64,000 bases of DNA from Actinomadura sp. K4S16 (GTDB lineage: Bacteria; Actinomycetota; Actinomycetes; Streptosporangiales; Streptosporangiaceae), in NCBI RefSeq assembly GCF_008327685.1, contig NZ_BDDE01000030.1, positions 1-64,000 of the forward strand, in the 5' to 3' direction. Each line of letters opens with the position of its first letter. The stretch's first letter is position 1. The translations under genes and the position numbers were made by a program. Shown here in pieces: positions 1 to 8,878 of the stretch. Under the pieces are notes generated by a model that saw only the letters and a list, made by a program, of their open reading frames with translations, ran no database searches and was not told the DNA's origin.

Positions 1-2
1 GT

Positions 3-764
3 CGCGACGAGGCGCGCGAGCGGGCGCGGCGGTGGAACGGCGTCGTCGACGCCGCGTTCGCGGGGCGGCGGGGAACGCCGCCGGCCCAGGCGGAGGTCAT
101 CGGCATCGTCAACGCCGAGGCCGGTCCGCGGGACGTGGTGGTGTGCGCGGCCGGGTCGATGCCCGGCGACCTGCACAAGCTGTGGCGGGCCCGCGACCCC
201 AAGGGCTACCACGTCGAGTACGGCTACTCCTGCATGGGCTACGAGATCGCCGGGGGGCTCGGGGTGAAGATGGCCGCGCCCGACCGCGAAGTGTTCGTCA
301 TGGTCGGCGACGGCTCCTACCTGATGATGGCCCAGGAACTCACCACCGCCGCCGCCGAAGGCGTCAAACTCGTCGTCGTCCTGGTCCAGAACCACGGCTA
401 CGCCTCCATCGGCAACCTGTCCGAATCGGTCGGCGCCCAGCGCTTCGGCACCCGCCACCGCCTGCGCACCCCCACCGGCCTGGACGGCGACCCCATCCCC
501 GTCGACCTCGCCGCCAACGCCGCCAGCCTCGGCGCCGACGTCATCCGCGCCGACGATGCCGACGGTTTCAGGAAGGCGCTCCGCCAGGCGGTCGCCTCAC
601 CCCGGACGACGGTCGTCCACGTGGAGACCGATCCCCTGGCAGCGGCGCCTGACAGCGAGGCCTGGTGGGACGTCCCGGTCGCCGAGGTGTCGGCGCTGGA
701 GCAGACCCGGCAGGCGCGCGCCCGCTACGAAGACGACAAGAAGGCCCAGCGCCGTTACCTGTGA
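3..764 (+). CDS. iolD: 3D-(3,5/4)-trihydroxycyclohexane-1,2-dione hydrolase, C-terminal part
   Basis: This is the 3' end of iolD; the gene runs off the left edge and only about 253 C-terminal residues are visible. The enzyme is a thiamine-diphosphate-dependent hydrolase that opens the ring of the diketo-inositol intermediate in myo-inositol breakdown. The visible part is the C-terminal ThDP-binding domain: the GDGSYLMMAQEL stretch followed about 28 residues later by NHGYASIG is the GDG-to-N cofactor/metal signature, and the preceding SMPGDLHKLWR and EYGYSCMGYEIAGG segments are typical of IolD rather than acetolactate synthase. The downstream mmsA/iolA gene starts 10 bp after the stop, which supports membership of an iol operon. 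The identification is firm; the N-terminal domains cannot be judged. Confidence 0.9.
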   Translation, partial: RDEARERARRWNGVVDAAFAGRRGTPPAQAEVIGIVNAEAGPRDVVVCAAGSMPGDLHKLWRARDPKGYHVEYGYSCMGYEIAGGLGVKMAAPDREVFVMVGDGSYLMMAQELTTAAAEGVKLVVVLVQNHGYASIGNLSESVGAQRFGTRHRLRTPTGLDGDPIPVDLAANAASLGADVIRADDADGFRKALRQAVASPRTTVVHVETDPLAAAPDSEAWWDVPVAEVSALEQTRQARARYEDDKKAQRRYL

Positions 765-774
765 AAGGAACCCG

Positions 775-2256
775 ATGCGTTCTATCCAGCACTGGATCGG
801 TGGTGTCCCGGTGGGCGGGAGCACCACGGCGGCCGTGCACGACCCGGCGACGGGCCGGCAGTCCGGCGAGGTCGTCCTCGGGCGCCGCGCCGAGGTGGAC
901 GCGGCGGTGGGAGCCGCGGCGCGAGCGTTCGAGACGTGGTCCGAGGTGTCGCTCAGCCGGCGCGCGCGGATCATGTTCGCGCTGCGCGACCTGCTGGAGC
1001 GGCACGAGGACGAGCTGGCCCGCCTGGTCACCGCCGAGCACGGCAAGGTCCTGGACGACGCGCGCGGAGAGGTCGTGCGAGGGCGCGAGGTCGTCGAGTT
1101 CGCTTGCGGGATCGCGCAGGTGCTCAAGGGCGAGTTCTCCGACCAGGTGTCGTCCGGAGTGGACGCGTTCTCCTTCCGGCAGCCGCTCGGCGTGTGCGCG
1201 GGAGTCGTCCCGTTCAACTTCCCGGTGATGGTCCCGCTGTGGATGCACCCGATCGCCATCGCGTGCGGCAACACGTTCGTGCTGAAGCCGAGCGAGCGCG
1301 TGCCCTCCGCGTCCAACCTGGTCGCCGAACTGTACGCGCAGGCGGGGCTGCCGGACGGGGTGTTCAACGTGCTGCACGGCGACCACGTCACCGCCGACGC
1401 GCTGATCACGCACCCCGGCGTGGCGGCGGTGTCGTTCGTCGGGTCCACGCCCGTGGCGCGGCACGTCCACGAGGCGGCGAGCGCCGCGGGCAAGCGGGTG
1501 CAGGCCCTCGGCGGCGCGAAGAACCACGCGGTCGTCCTGCCCGACGCCGACCTCGACCTGGCCGCGGACCAGATCACGGCGGCGGCGTACGGATCGGCGG
1601 GGCAGCGCTGCATGGCCGTCTCCGTGACGGTCGCCGTCGGCGCCGCCGGGGACCCGCTGGTCGAGCGGCTCGCCGAGCGGGCCCGCGCGATCAGGGTGGG
1701 GCCGGGCGCCGACCCGGCGAGCGAGATGGGCCCGCTGATCAGCGAGGCGGCGCGGGAGCGCGTCACCGGGCACGTCGAGGAGGCGGAGCGGGCCGGTGCG
1801 AAGCTCGTCGTGGACGGGCGCGGCCTGGACGGCCCCGGATACTTCGTCGGCCCGTGCCTGCTCGACGGCGCCGCCACCGACATGGCGGCCTACCAGGAGG
1901 AGATCTTCGGGCCGGTCCTGCTGGTGCTGCGCGCCGAGACGCTCGACGAGGCGATCGCGCTGATCAACGCCAACCCCTACGGCAACGGGACGGCGGTCTT
2001 CACCTCGTCGGGGGAGGCGGCGCGGCGGTTCCAGCGCGCCGTGCACGTCGGGATGATCGGGGTGAACGTCCCCATCCCGGTGCCGATGGCGTTCTACTCC
2101 TTCGGCGGCTGGAAGGCGTCCCTGTTCGGGGACACCCACGTCCACGGGGCCGAAGGGGTGCGCTTCTACACGCGCGCCAAGGCCGTCACCTCCCGCTGGC
2201 CCGCCCCCGTCGCGACCGACGGGGCGTCCTCAATGGCCTTCCCCACCGCGCGGTGA
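775..2256 (+). CDS. mmsA: Methylmalonate/malonate-semialdehyde dehydrogenase (CoA-acylating)
   Basis: This 493-residue enzyme of the aldehyde dehydrogenase superfamily oxidises malonate semialdehyde (end of inositol breakdown) or methylmalonate semialdehyde (valine, thymine) to acetyl- or propionyl-CoA. The length matches the family. The catalytic cysteine lies in AGQRCMAVS, preceded by the diagnostic ALGGAKNHAVVLPDAD segment and the VPFNFPVMVPLWM N-terminal motif. The start at 775 is chosen because GAAAGGA sits just upstream and MRSIQHWIGG is the usual family N-terminus; the open frame extends further up but overlaps iolD. Placement 10 bp behind iolD points to the iolA role. Its 3' end overlaps the convergent hydrolase gene by 27 bp. 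Confidence 0.93.
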   Translation: MRSIQHWIGGVPVGGSTTAAVHDPATGRQSGEVVLGRRAEVDAAVGAAARAFETWSEVSLSRRARIMFALRDLLERHEDELARLVTAEHGKVLDDARGEVVRGREVVEFACGIAQVLKGEFSDQVSSGVDAFSFRQPLGVCAGVVPFNFPVMVPLWMHPIAIACGNTFVLKPSERVPSASNLVAELYAQAGLPDGVFNVLHGDHVTADALITHPGVAAVSFVGSTPVARHVHEAASAAGKRVQALGGAKNHAVVLPDADLDLAADQITAAAYGSAGQRCMAVSVTVAVGAAGDPLVERLAERARAIRVGPGADPASEMGPLISEAARERVTGHVEEAERAGAKLVVDGRGLDGPGYFVGPCLLDGAATDMAAYQEEIFGPVLLVLRAETLDEAIALINANPYGNGTAVFTSSGEAARRFQRAVHVGMIGVNVPIPVPMAFYSFGGWKASLFGDTHVHGAEGVRFYTRAKAVTSRWPAPVATDGASSMAFPTAR

Positions 2257-2877
2257 GAAGCCGCGCACGGTGGTGAGCGCCTCGTCGAGGGGCAGGACGT
2301 CGGCGTACTTGGCGCCGAGGTCCAGCAGGTTGGCCTCGTGGAGGCGGCGGTCCCGGTCGCCGCAGGCCTCGTCCACCACCAGCGGCCGGAACCCGTGCTG
2401 CAACGCGTCGGTCGCGGTGGCGCGGATGCAGCCGCTGGTGGTGAGCCCGCAGATCAGCACGGTGTCGATGCCGGACGCGGTCAGGGTGGCCGCCAGCGAC
2501 GTGCCGTGGAACGCGCTGGCGTACTGCTTGGTGACCACGGTCTCGCCGGGACGAGGGGCCGCCCCCTCGGCGAAGTCGCCGAGGGGGCTCCCTTCCTCGA
2601 ACACGCGCAGCGCGGGCACCTTGAGCCGGAACAGCCCGCCGTCCGCGCCGCCCGGCCGGTACTCCACCCGGGTGAACAGCACCGGCAGCCCGGCCGCCCG
2701 GCCCGCGCCGATCAGGGCCACGGCGGCGGCCGCCGCGTCCTCGACCGGGGCGCGCAGCGGCGACCCGTCCACCAGGTAGGCGCGGACGAGGTCCACCACC
2801 AGCACCGCGGGCGACCGGCCGCAGCCGAGGCCGCGGCCGAAGCCCGAGGCGCGGTAGTCGGCGGCGAGGTCGCTCAC
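2230..2877 (-). CDS. Isochorismatase-like cysteine hydrolase, probable N-carbamoylsarcosine amidase
   Basis: A 215-residue isochorismatase-superfamily hydrolase. The Asp-Lys-Cys triad is visible: Asp29 in LVVDLVRAY, Lys117 in VVTKQYASAF and Cys150 in GLTTSGCIRATATDA. The SAFHGTSLA and SGCIRATATDALQHGFRP segments resemble N-carbamoylsarcosine amidases, which split N-carbamoylsarcosine into sarcosine, CO2 and ammonia. Context agrees: it is the last gene behind hydantoinase subunits A and B, which could make the carbamoyl substrate from N-methylhydantoin. It starts with GTG overlapping the TGA of the upstream gene (GTGA), so translation is probably coupled. The family also hydrolyses other amides, so the substrate is inferred mainly from the neighbours. 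Confidence 0.8.
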   Translation of the reverse strand: MSDLAADYRASGFGRGLGCGRSPAVLVVDLVRAYLVDGSPLRAPVEDAAAAAVALIGAGRAAGLPVLFTRVEYRPGGADGGLFRLKVPALRVFEEGSPLGDFAEGAAPRPGETVVTKQYASAFHGTSLAATLTASGIDTVLICGLTTSGCIRATATDALQHGFRPLVVDEACGDRDRRLHEANLLDLGAKYADVLPLDEALTTVRGFSPRGGEGH

Positions 2878-4775
2878 CGGCGGTCGCCCAATGCGGCGGC
2901 GGACCGGACGTCGACCGGCGGGCGCGGGGCGGGGAGGCCCGTCTCCTCCTCGCAGCGGGCGAGGATCTGCTCCAGCGGCGGGCCCATGTCGAACACCGGG
3001 ATCCCGGTCCGCTCGGCGGCCATCCTCGCCCGCAGCGCCTCGGTGTCCTCCTCGTCGAGGACGCCCTCGCCGGTGCAGACCACGCCGTAGCCGTCGCGGG
3101 CGCCGTCCGCGGTGACCAGGCCGCGCTTCACCTCCAGCGCGACGAGCTCGGCCGAGCGGGCCAGGGGGTCGCCCCATCCGCCGCCGCCCCAGGTCACGAA
3201 GTGCAGGACGTCGCCGGGCCGGACCGGAACGTCGTGGATCTTGCTGGGCAGCACCTCGCGGGTGCCGTCGGCCCGCTCGATCCACTTGCGGCCCCGCGCG
3301 CCCGGACGTCCGCCGTTCACCCCCCACGGGTAGGTGAGCCAGCGGTCGTCGTGGATCGCGATCGTGCCGGGCTCCTCGAAGCAGTACGCGACGTCGACCC
3401 CGTTGCCGCCCCGGTGCAGGCCCGCGCCGCCGGAGTCGGCGATCGTCTCCCACCGCTCGATGCGCAGCGGGTAGTACGACTCCAGGTACTCGCAGGGGAT
3501 GTTGACGAACGAGGGCCACAGCGAGTGCCCGTCAGGGCCGTCCCCTACGGGGCGTCCCGGCACGCCGCCGAACCCGATCGAGTACAGCTGGAACCACTCG
3601 CCCTCGCGCGGCCCCGAGGCGTAGTGCCCCGAGTACATGAAGTGCGGCGAGGACGAGAAGCCGGCCGCGTTGAGGATCTCCGGGTTGGTCTGGCCGAGCA
3701 GCCCGCCGAACAGGTCGAACACCCGGCCGATGCCGTGGTTGCGGGCGTTCAGCGCGGCGGGGTGGCGCGGCTTCCAGAACGAGTCCTCGGGGATCGTCAC
3801 GTCGATCAGCGGGTAGAAGCCGTCGTTCCAGAGGATCTGCGGGTCCGCGACGGTGATCACGTAGATGCCGAAGAACATCCGGACGAGGTTCTCGTTGATG
3901 AAGTAGTTCACCGGCCCGACGGCCTGCGGGGCCGCGTGCGAGAAGTCCAGATGGATCTTCTCGCCGGTCCGGGTCAGCGAGATCTTCAGCTCGTACGGGC
4001 CGTACCCGCAGCCGTCGTCGCAGATGTAGTCGGCGAACTCCAGCGTCCGGCCCTCCTCGAAGAGGGTGGCCAGCAGCACCTTCATGGCCTGGTAGTTGCG
4101 GTCGAGCAGGGCGTCCAGCGCGGACAGGTAGGTCTCGACGCCGAACCGCGCGCACAGCTCGGAGACCCGCCGGGCCGCCGTGGTGCACGCGGCGACCAGG
4201 CCGTTCAGGTCGGCGCGGTTCCAGTCGGGCATGCGCACCTGGTTGAGGATGATGCGCAGCGCCGACTCGTTCAGCACGCCGCCCTCGTACAGCTTGAACG
4301 GCGGTACGACCACGCCCTCCTCGTAGATGGTGCGGGCGTCGGCGGGCATCGAGCTGGGCGTCTTGCCGCCCACGTCCGACATGTGGCCGAACATCGAGGA
4401 CCAGCCGACCAGCCGGCCCTCGTGGAAGATCGGCACCACCAGCAGCCAGTCGTTGGCGTGGCTGATCGCCGCGCCGCACGCGTACGGGTCGGACGTCATC
4501 AGGATGTCGCCCTCGCCGATCGTCCCGTCGAAGTTCTCCAGGAAGTCGGGGACCGAGAGCCCGAACTGGCCGACGACCATCTTCCCCGCCGGATCGGCGA
4601 TCAGCGGGAACTCGTCGTGCTGCTCGCGGATGCCCGGCGACAGCGCGGTGCGGAACAGCACCTCGTCCATCTCGTGCCGGGCGTTGCGCAGCGCGTTCTC
4701 GATGATGTCCAGGGTCACCGGGTCGACGTCGACCCGTCCGACCGGCGCGGTCTCGGTCTGCAGGATCTCGGCCAT
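2874..4775 (-). CDS. hyuB: Hydantoinase/oxoprolinase subunit B (HyuB family)
   Basis: A 633-residue protein of the hydantoinase B/5-oxoprolinase B family, the partner of the ATP-dependent HyuA-type subunit in ring-opening of hydantoins, oxoproline or N-methylhydantoin; acetone carboxylase is a related system. The N-terminus VDPVTLDIIENALRNARHEM and following DEFPLIADPAGKMVVGQFG are characteristic, as are SDPYACGAAISHANDW and the C-terminal GGGWGDPL segment. The start ATG shares one base with the stop of hyuA (TGATG), showing strong translational coupling. Together with the CaiB protein and the carbamoyl hydrolase this suggests a pathway for an N-methylated hydantoin/creatinine-like or pyroglutamate-like compound; the substrate cannot be fixed from sequence. 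Confidence 0.9.
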   Translation of the reverse strand: MAEILQTETAPVGRVDVDPVTLDIIENALRNARHEMDEVLFRTALSPGIREQHDEFPLIADPAGKMVVGQFGLSVPDFLENFDGTIGEGDILMTSDPYACGAAISHANDWLLVVPIFHEGRLVGWSSMFGHMSDVGGKTPSSMPADARTIYEEGVVVPPFKLYEGGVLNESALRIILNQVRMPDWNRADLNGLVAACTTAARRVSELCARFGVETYLSALDALLDRNYQAMKVLLATLFEEGRTLEFADYICDDGCGYGPYELKISLTRTGEKIHLDFSHAAPQAVGPVNYFINENLVRMFFGIYVITVADPQILWNDGFYPLIDVTIPEDSFWKPRHPAALNARNHGIGRVFDLFGGLLGQTNPEILNAAGFSSSPHFMYSGHYASGPREGEWFQLYSIGFGGVPGRPVGDGPDGHSLWPSFVNIPCEYLESYYPLRIERWETIADSGGAGLHRGGNGVDVAYCFEEPGTIAIHDDRWLTYPWGVNGGRPGARGRKWIERADGTREVLPSKIHDVPVRPGDVLHFVTWGGGGWGDPLARSAELVALEVKRGLVTADGARDGYGVVCTGEGVLDEEDTEALRARMAAERTGIPVFDMGPPLEQILARCEEETGLPAPRPPVDVRSAAALGDRR

Positions 4776-6838
4776 CAGCCCTCCTCGTTCAGCGGACGGA
4801 TCAGCAGGCTGCCGCTGGGGTGCACGGTCGCGGCGTGCCCGGCCAGCACGAGCGTGGTGGAGTCCATCTCGACCACCACGGCCGGCCCGGCCACGACGTC
4901 ACCGGAGAGCAGCTTGGAACGGTCGTAGATGCGGGCGGACGTCGTCGCGCCGTCCATCCACACCTCGGTCTCGCGGATCAGGGCGGCGGACGGGTCGCCC
5001 GTCCCTTCCGGCAGGACGCGCCAGGCGACCTCCGGGCGCGGCCCGCTCACCGTGACCCGCAGGTTGATCACCTCGCGCTCGTTGTCGAGCAGGAAGGAGA
5101 ACAGCCGCTCGTGCTCGGCGTCGAAGGCGGCGCCGAGCTCGGCCAGCAGGTCGCCGTCGACGGTCGCGCGGTCCACCTCGACCGGGATCTCGAAGCCCTG
5201 CCCGTGGTAGCGCAGGTCGATCTGGTACGTCGCGGTCTGGCTCTCGCGCGGCACGCCCTCCGCCTCCAGCCGCGCGGCGGCGGCGTCGGCCAGCTCGGCG
5301 AGCGCGGTTCGCAGTTCGTCGTCGTCGAGGGTGGAGAAGCGGCGCACCATCGTGCGGGCGCTCTCGTCGCGGGGGCAGGTGGTCGCGTCCCCGTAGGCGC
5401 ACAGGACGCCCGGCGACGGCGGCACGATCACCGGCCAGGAGCCGGTCAGCCGGCCGAGCGCGTTGGCGTGCAGCGGGCCGGCGCCGCCGAACGACATCAG
5501 CGCGAAGTCGCGGGGGTCGTAGCCCTGCCGGACGCTGATCAGGCGGAGCGCGCCGAGCATGTTCTCGTTGACGATGTCGATCACGCCGGCCGCCGCCGCC
5601 TCGACGCTCGGCAGCCCCATCGCGTCGGCGATGGAGCGCAGCGCCTTGCGGGCGGCCTCGGCGTCCAGCGCGATCTCCCCGCCGGCGAGCCGCGTCGGCA
5701 GGTAGCCGAGCACGACGTTGGCGTCGGTGACCGTCGGCTCGGTGCCGCCCGACCCGTAGGCCGCCGGGCCCGGGTCGGCGCCCGCGGACTGGGGGCCGAC
5801 CCGCAGAGCCCTGGTCAGCTCGGGGACGTGCGCGATCGAGCCTCCTCCGGCGCCGACCGTGCGGACGTCCACGCTGGTGGCGCGGACGGTGAGGTCGCCG
5901 ACGGTGGTCTCCCGGCCGATCCGGGGACGCCCGCCGAGCACCAGCGCCACGTCCGTGGACGTGCCGCCCATGTCGAAGGTGAGGAAGTCGGGGAACCCGG
6001 CCTGCTCGGCGAACCAGACCGCCCCCGTCACCCCGCCGGCCGGGCCGGACAGCAGCAGCGACACCGGGTCCTCGGCCGCCTTGGCGGCCTTGGTCAGCCC
6101 GCCGTCGCTGCGCAGCACCGACAGCGGCGCCTCGATCCCGCTTCCGCTCAGGGACCGGTCCAGGTTGCGTACATAGCGGGACACCTCGGGCTGGACGTAG
6201 CTGTTCGCCACGGTGGTGACGGTGCGCTCGTACTCCCGCATCTCCGGCAGGACGTGGCTGGACAGCGACACCGGCACTCCGGGCAGCTCCTCGCCGGCCA
6301 GCTCCGCCACCCGCCGCTCGTGCTCGTCGTTGGCGTAGGAGTTGATCAGCGAGACCGTCAGCGCCTCGATGCCGGCCCCGCGGAGCCGCCGCAGCTCCGC
6401 ACGCGCGCGCTCCTCGTCCAGCGGGGCGACGACCGTGCCGTCCGCGGCGATCCGGCCCGGGATCTCCACGGTGTGCTCCAGCCGGGCCAGCGGCTCCGGC
6501 TTCGGCCAGATGATCCAGCCGGCGAGGCCGCCGGGGACGAACGACCGGCCGATCTGCAGGACCTGCCGGAACCCCTCGGTCGTCACCAGCCCGACCCGCG
6601 CGCCCCGGCCCTGGAGGATCGCGTTGGTCGCCACGGTGGTGCCGTGCAGGACGTGCGCCACCTCGCTCATCTCGATGCCGGCGTCGCGGCACACCTTGCG
6701 GATGCCGTTGAGCACGCCCTCCGACTGGTCCGCCGGAGTGGAGGCCGTCTTGGCGCGGTGGCTGACGCCGGTCTGCTCGTCGACGAGCAGCACGTCGGTG
6801 AACGTGCCGCCCACATCGACGCCCAGTCGATAACCCAT
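4775..6838 (-). CDS. hyuA: Hydantoinase/oxoprolinase subunit A (HyuA family, ATP-dependent)
   Basis: A 687-residue ASKHA-type subunit that provides ATP-driven activation for hydrolysis of a cyclic amide. The N-terminal phosphate-binding signature GVDVGGTFTDVLLVDE covers residues 6-21; a second phosphate loop, FLTFDMGGTSTDVALV, and the GAGGGSIAHVPEL segment follow in the hydantoinase A domain, and the C-terminal part is the HyuA-specific domain. Start 6838 was chosen because GGGAG lies 5-9 bases upstream and MGYRLGVDVGG is the normal family N-terminus; the open frame continues far upstream without homology. It sits 20 bp after the CaiB gene and overlaps hyuB by one base, placing it mid-operon. 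Confidence 0.91.
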   Translation of the reverse strand: MGYRLGVDVGGTFTDVLLVDEQTGVSHRAKTASTPADQSEGVLNGIRKVCRDAGIEMSEVAHVLHGTTVATNAILQGRGARVGLVTTEGFRQVLQIGRSFVPGGLAGWIIWPKPEPLARLEHTVEIPGRIAADGTVVAPLDEERARAELRRLRGAGIEALTVSLINSYANDEHERRVAELAGEELPGVPVSLSSHVLPEMREYERTVTTVANSYVQPEVSRYVRNLDRSLSGSGIEAPLSVLRSDGGLTKAAKAAEDPVSLLLSGPAGGVTGAVWFAEQAGFPDFLTFDMGGTSTDVALVLGGRPRIGRETTVGDLTVRATSVDVRTVGAGGGSIAHVPELTRALRVGPQSAGADPGPAAYGSGGTEPTVTDANVVLGYLPTRLAGGEIALDAEAARKALRSIADAMGLPSVEAAAAGVIDIVNENMLGALRLISVRQGYDPRDFALMSFGGAGPLHANALGRLTGSWPVIVPPSPGVLCAYGDATTCPRDESARTMVRRFSTLDDDELRTALAELADAAAARLEAEGVPRESQTATYQIDLRYHGQGFEIPVEVDRATVDGDLLAELGAAFDAEHERLFSFLLDNEREVINLRVTVSGPRPEVAWRVLPEGTGDPSAALIRETEVWMDGATTSARIYDRSKLLSGDVVAGPAVVVEMDSTTLVLAGHAATVHPSGSLLIRPLNEEG

Positions 6839-6858
6839 CTGCTCTCCCGGTGCTGTGC

Positions 6859-8082
6859 TCAGATGACGCCGCGCTCGGACAGCGCGGCGATCTCGTCTTC
6901 TCGAAGGTCCAGGAGGCCGCCGTAGACCTCCCGGTTGTGCTCGCCGAGCTCGGGGCCGGGCCGCCGCACCGACCCCGGGGTCTCGCTGAGCCTGGGGAAC
7001 GCGTTGTGCATCGGGAGCTCGCCGAAGTCCGGGTGGACCAGGCGCACGATCGCCTCGCGGGCGGCGAAGTGGGGATCGTCGAACATGTCCTTGGCGGTGT
7101 AGATCCGGCCGGCCGGGACGCCGCCGGCGTGCAGCCGCTCCAGCAGGTCCCCGGTCTCGATCCGGGCCGACCAGGCCGAGATGATCTCGTCCAGCTCGGC
7201 CATGTGCCGGCCCCGGTCGGCGTGCCCGGCGAACCGCGGGTCGGCGCTCAGCTCGGGCCGGCCCATCGTCTTGGCGAGCCGTCCGAACACGGTGTCCTGG
7301 TTGGCGGCGATGAGGATCATCTCGCCCGACGCCGTCGGGTAGACGTTGCTGGGGGAGACGTTGGGCAGCACCGAACCGGTCCGCTCGCGCTGGTACCCGG
7401 CGACCGCCCACTCCGGCAGCAGCGACTCCATCATCGCCAGCACCGCCTCGTAGATCGCCGAGTCGACGACCTGGCCGCGTCCGGTGGCGGTCCGGTGGTG
7501 GACGGCGACGAGCGCGCCGATCGTGGCGAACACCGCGGCCAGGGAGTCGCCGAGCGAGATCCCGGCGCGGGCGGGCGCGCCGCCGGGATCGCCGGTCACG
7601 TAGCGGATGCCGCCCATCGCCTCGCCGATCGACCCGTACCCCGCCCGGGGCGCGTAGGGGCCGGTCTGCCCGAACCCGGACACGCGGACCAGGATCAGGC
7701 CGGGGTTCGTCTCGCGGAGGCGGTCGAAGTCCATCCCCCAGCGCTCCAGCGTGCCGGGCCGGAAGTTCTCGACCACGATGTCGGCGCGGTCGATGATCCG
7801 CCGGGCGAGGTCCTGGCCCTCGGGGGTGCGCAGGTCGCAGGTCACCGACTTCTTGTTGCGGGCGACCACGGGCCACCACAGGGACTTGCCGTGCGGCTTC
7901 TCGCGGCCCCACTGGCGCATCGGGTCGCCGGCGCCGGGCGACTCCAGCTTGATCACTTCGGCGCCGAAGTCGCCGAGCAGCTGGCCGCAGAACGGTCCGG
8001 CGAGCAGCTGCCCCATCTCCACGACGCGGAGGTCGGCGAGCGGGCCCCGGGCGTCCGGCGCGGCGCCGTCGTGCGTTGACAT
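6859..8082 (-). CDS. CaiB/BaiF family (class III) CoA-transferase
   Basis: A 407-residue class III CoA-transferase that moves CoA between carboxylic acids through an aspartyl-CoA thioester. Family landmarks are LADLRVVEMGQLLAGPFCGQ near the N-terminus, the DFGAEVIKLESP strand, VVENFRPGTLERWG, and the probable nucleophile Asp179 in GISLGDSLAAV. The ATG directly follows the TAG of the gntR gene with no gap, and hyuA follows after 20 bp. A CoA-transferase in a hydantoinase operon implies that a product acid is activated to a CoA thioester, which fits the divergent HMG-CoA-lyase-type gene that could cleave a CoA-linked intermediate. The actual substrate is unknown. Confidence 0.9.
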   Translation of the reverse strand: MSTHDGAAPDARGPLADLRVVEMGQLLAGPFCGQLLGDFGAEVIKLESPGAGDPMRQWGREKPHGKSLWWPVVARNKKSVTCDLRTPEGQDLARRIIDRADIVVENFRPGTLERWGMDFDRLRETNPGLILVRVSGFGQTGPYAPRAGYGSIGEAMGGIRYVTGDPGGAPARAGISLGDSLAAVFATIGALVAVHHRTATGRGQVVDSAIYEAVLAMMESLLPEWAVAGYQRERTGSVLPNVSPSNVYPTASGEMILIAANQDTVFGRLAKTMGRPELSADPRFAGHADRGRHMAELDEIISAWSARIETGDLLERLHAGGVPAGRIYTAKDMFDDPHFAAREAIVRLVHPDFGELPMHNAFPRLSETPGSVRRPGPELGEHNREVYGGLLDLREDEIAALSERGVI

Positions 8083-8766
8083 CTAGCCGGTCCTCGTTTC
8101 CGTGTGGTCGTTCGGGTCGTCGGGGGTGCGGGCGGCGCGCAGCAGCACCGCCTTCGCGGCGAGCACGTGCGCCCGCATCACCGACTCGGCCCACGTGCCG
8201 TCGTGGGCGCGCAGGGCCGCGGCCAGCTCGCGGTGGTGTGCGGAGCTGCGGGCCAGGTCGGCGGGGGAGTAGCGGTGGAAGGTCCGCATGACGAGGGGGA
8301 GCTGCACCACCGCGTTGAGCATGGACACGAGCCGGCCGCTGGCCGCGGCGGCGCGGATGACGTCGTGGAACTCGGCGTTGAGCTCGGCGACGCGGTCCAG
8401 GTCCTGGCCGGCGCCCGGCTCGACGGCCTCGTCCATCAGCCGGCACAGCTCGTCCATCCGGTCCGCGTCCGAGGCGGTGACTCGGGTGGCGGCGCGCCGT
8501 GCGGCGGCGCCCTCCAGCAGCATCCGCAGGTCGTAGATCTCCTCCAGGTCCTCGGGCGTCCAGTCCGGGACCCGCGCGCCGCGGTGCGGCAGCACCTCGA
8601 CCAGGCCCTCGACCTCCAGCCGCCGCAGCGCCTCCCGGACGGGCGTCCGGCTGGAGCCGGTGGCCTCGGCCAGTTCGGCCTCGCCGAGTCGTGCCCCGGG
8701 CGGGTGGACGCCGTCCAGGATGTCGGCGCGCAGCCGTGTGTAGACACGGTCCACGGCACGGACCAT
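8083..8766 (-). CDS. GntR-family transcriptional regulator (FadR/FCD subfamily)
   Basis: A 227-residue regulator with an N-terminal winged helix and a C-terminal all-helical FCD ligand-binding domain. The winged-helix landmarks are YTRLRADILDGVHPPGARL, TGSSRTPVREALRRLEVEGL and VLPHRGARVP; the FCD part includes ELNAEFHDVIRAAA and HHRELAAALRAHD with metal/ligand-binding histidines. Start 8766 has a strong GGAGG 7-11 bases upstream; longer in-frame extensions would run through the operator DNA. It is the first gene of the caiB-hyuA-hyuB-hydrolase operon and lies divergent from the lyase gene, with palindromic sites between them, so it probably represses itself, the operon and the lyase until an acid effector binds. 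Confidence 0.88.
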   Translation of the reverse strand: MVRAVDRVYTRLRADILDGVHPPGARLGEAELAEATGSSRTPVREALRRLEVEGLVEVLPHRGARVPDWTPEDLEEIYDLRMLLEGAAARRAATRVTASDADRMDELCRLMDEAVEPGAGQDLDRVAELNAEFHDVIRAAAASGRLVSMLNAVVQLPLVMRTFHRYSPADLARSSAHHRELAAALRAHDGTWAESVMRAHVLAAKAVLLRAARTPDDPNDHTETRTG

Positions 8767-8784
8767 CCCGACCTCCTTCGGTTG

Positions 8785-8869
8785 ATTGCATGCAACATAG
8801 ACACAATGTGTCCCTTGACACAAGAGAGTCCCCAGGAGAATCCTGCAGGTGACGTCAGATTGCATACAA
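8785..8869. promoter_or_regulatory. Divergent control region with two GntR-type operators
   Basis: Between gntR (-) and the lyase gene (+) lie two near-identical sites: ATTGCATGCAA at 8785-8795 (core TTGCATGCAA is a perfect palindrome) and ATTGCATACAA at 8859-8869. Their form matches FCD-type GntR operators. Between them is a second palindrome, GACACAATGTGTC (8800-8812), and TTGACA at 8815-8820. On the minus strand TTGTGT and TATGTT are 18 bp apart and could be the -35 and -10 for gntR, with the first operator overlapping the -10. The second operator ends 9 bases before the lyase start, where binding would block transcription or initiation. Assignment to the adjacent regulator is inference. 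Confidence 0.7.
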
Positions 8870-8878
8870 AGGATGCTC

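Noticed and set aside
4775..8821. One 4-kb open frame reading through hyuA, caiB and gntR on the minus strand
   Set aside because: Only the part from 6838 down is homologous (HyuA). Upstream of it the frame is Arg/Pro/Gly-rich antisense or out-of-phase reading of caiB and gntR, which have their own good starts and motifs.
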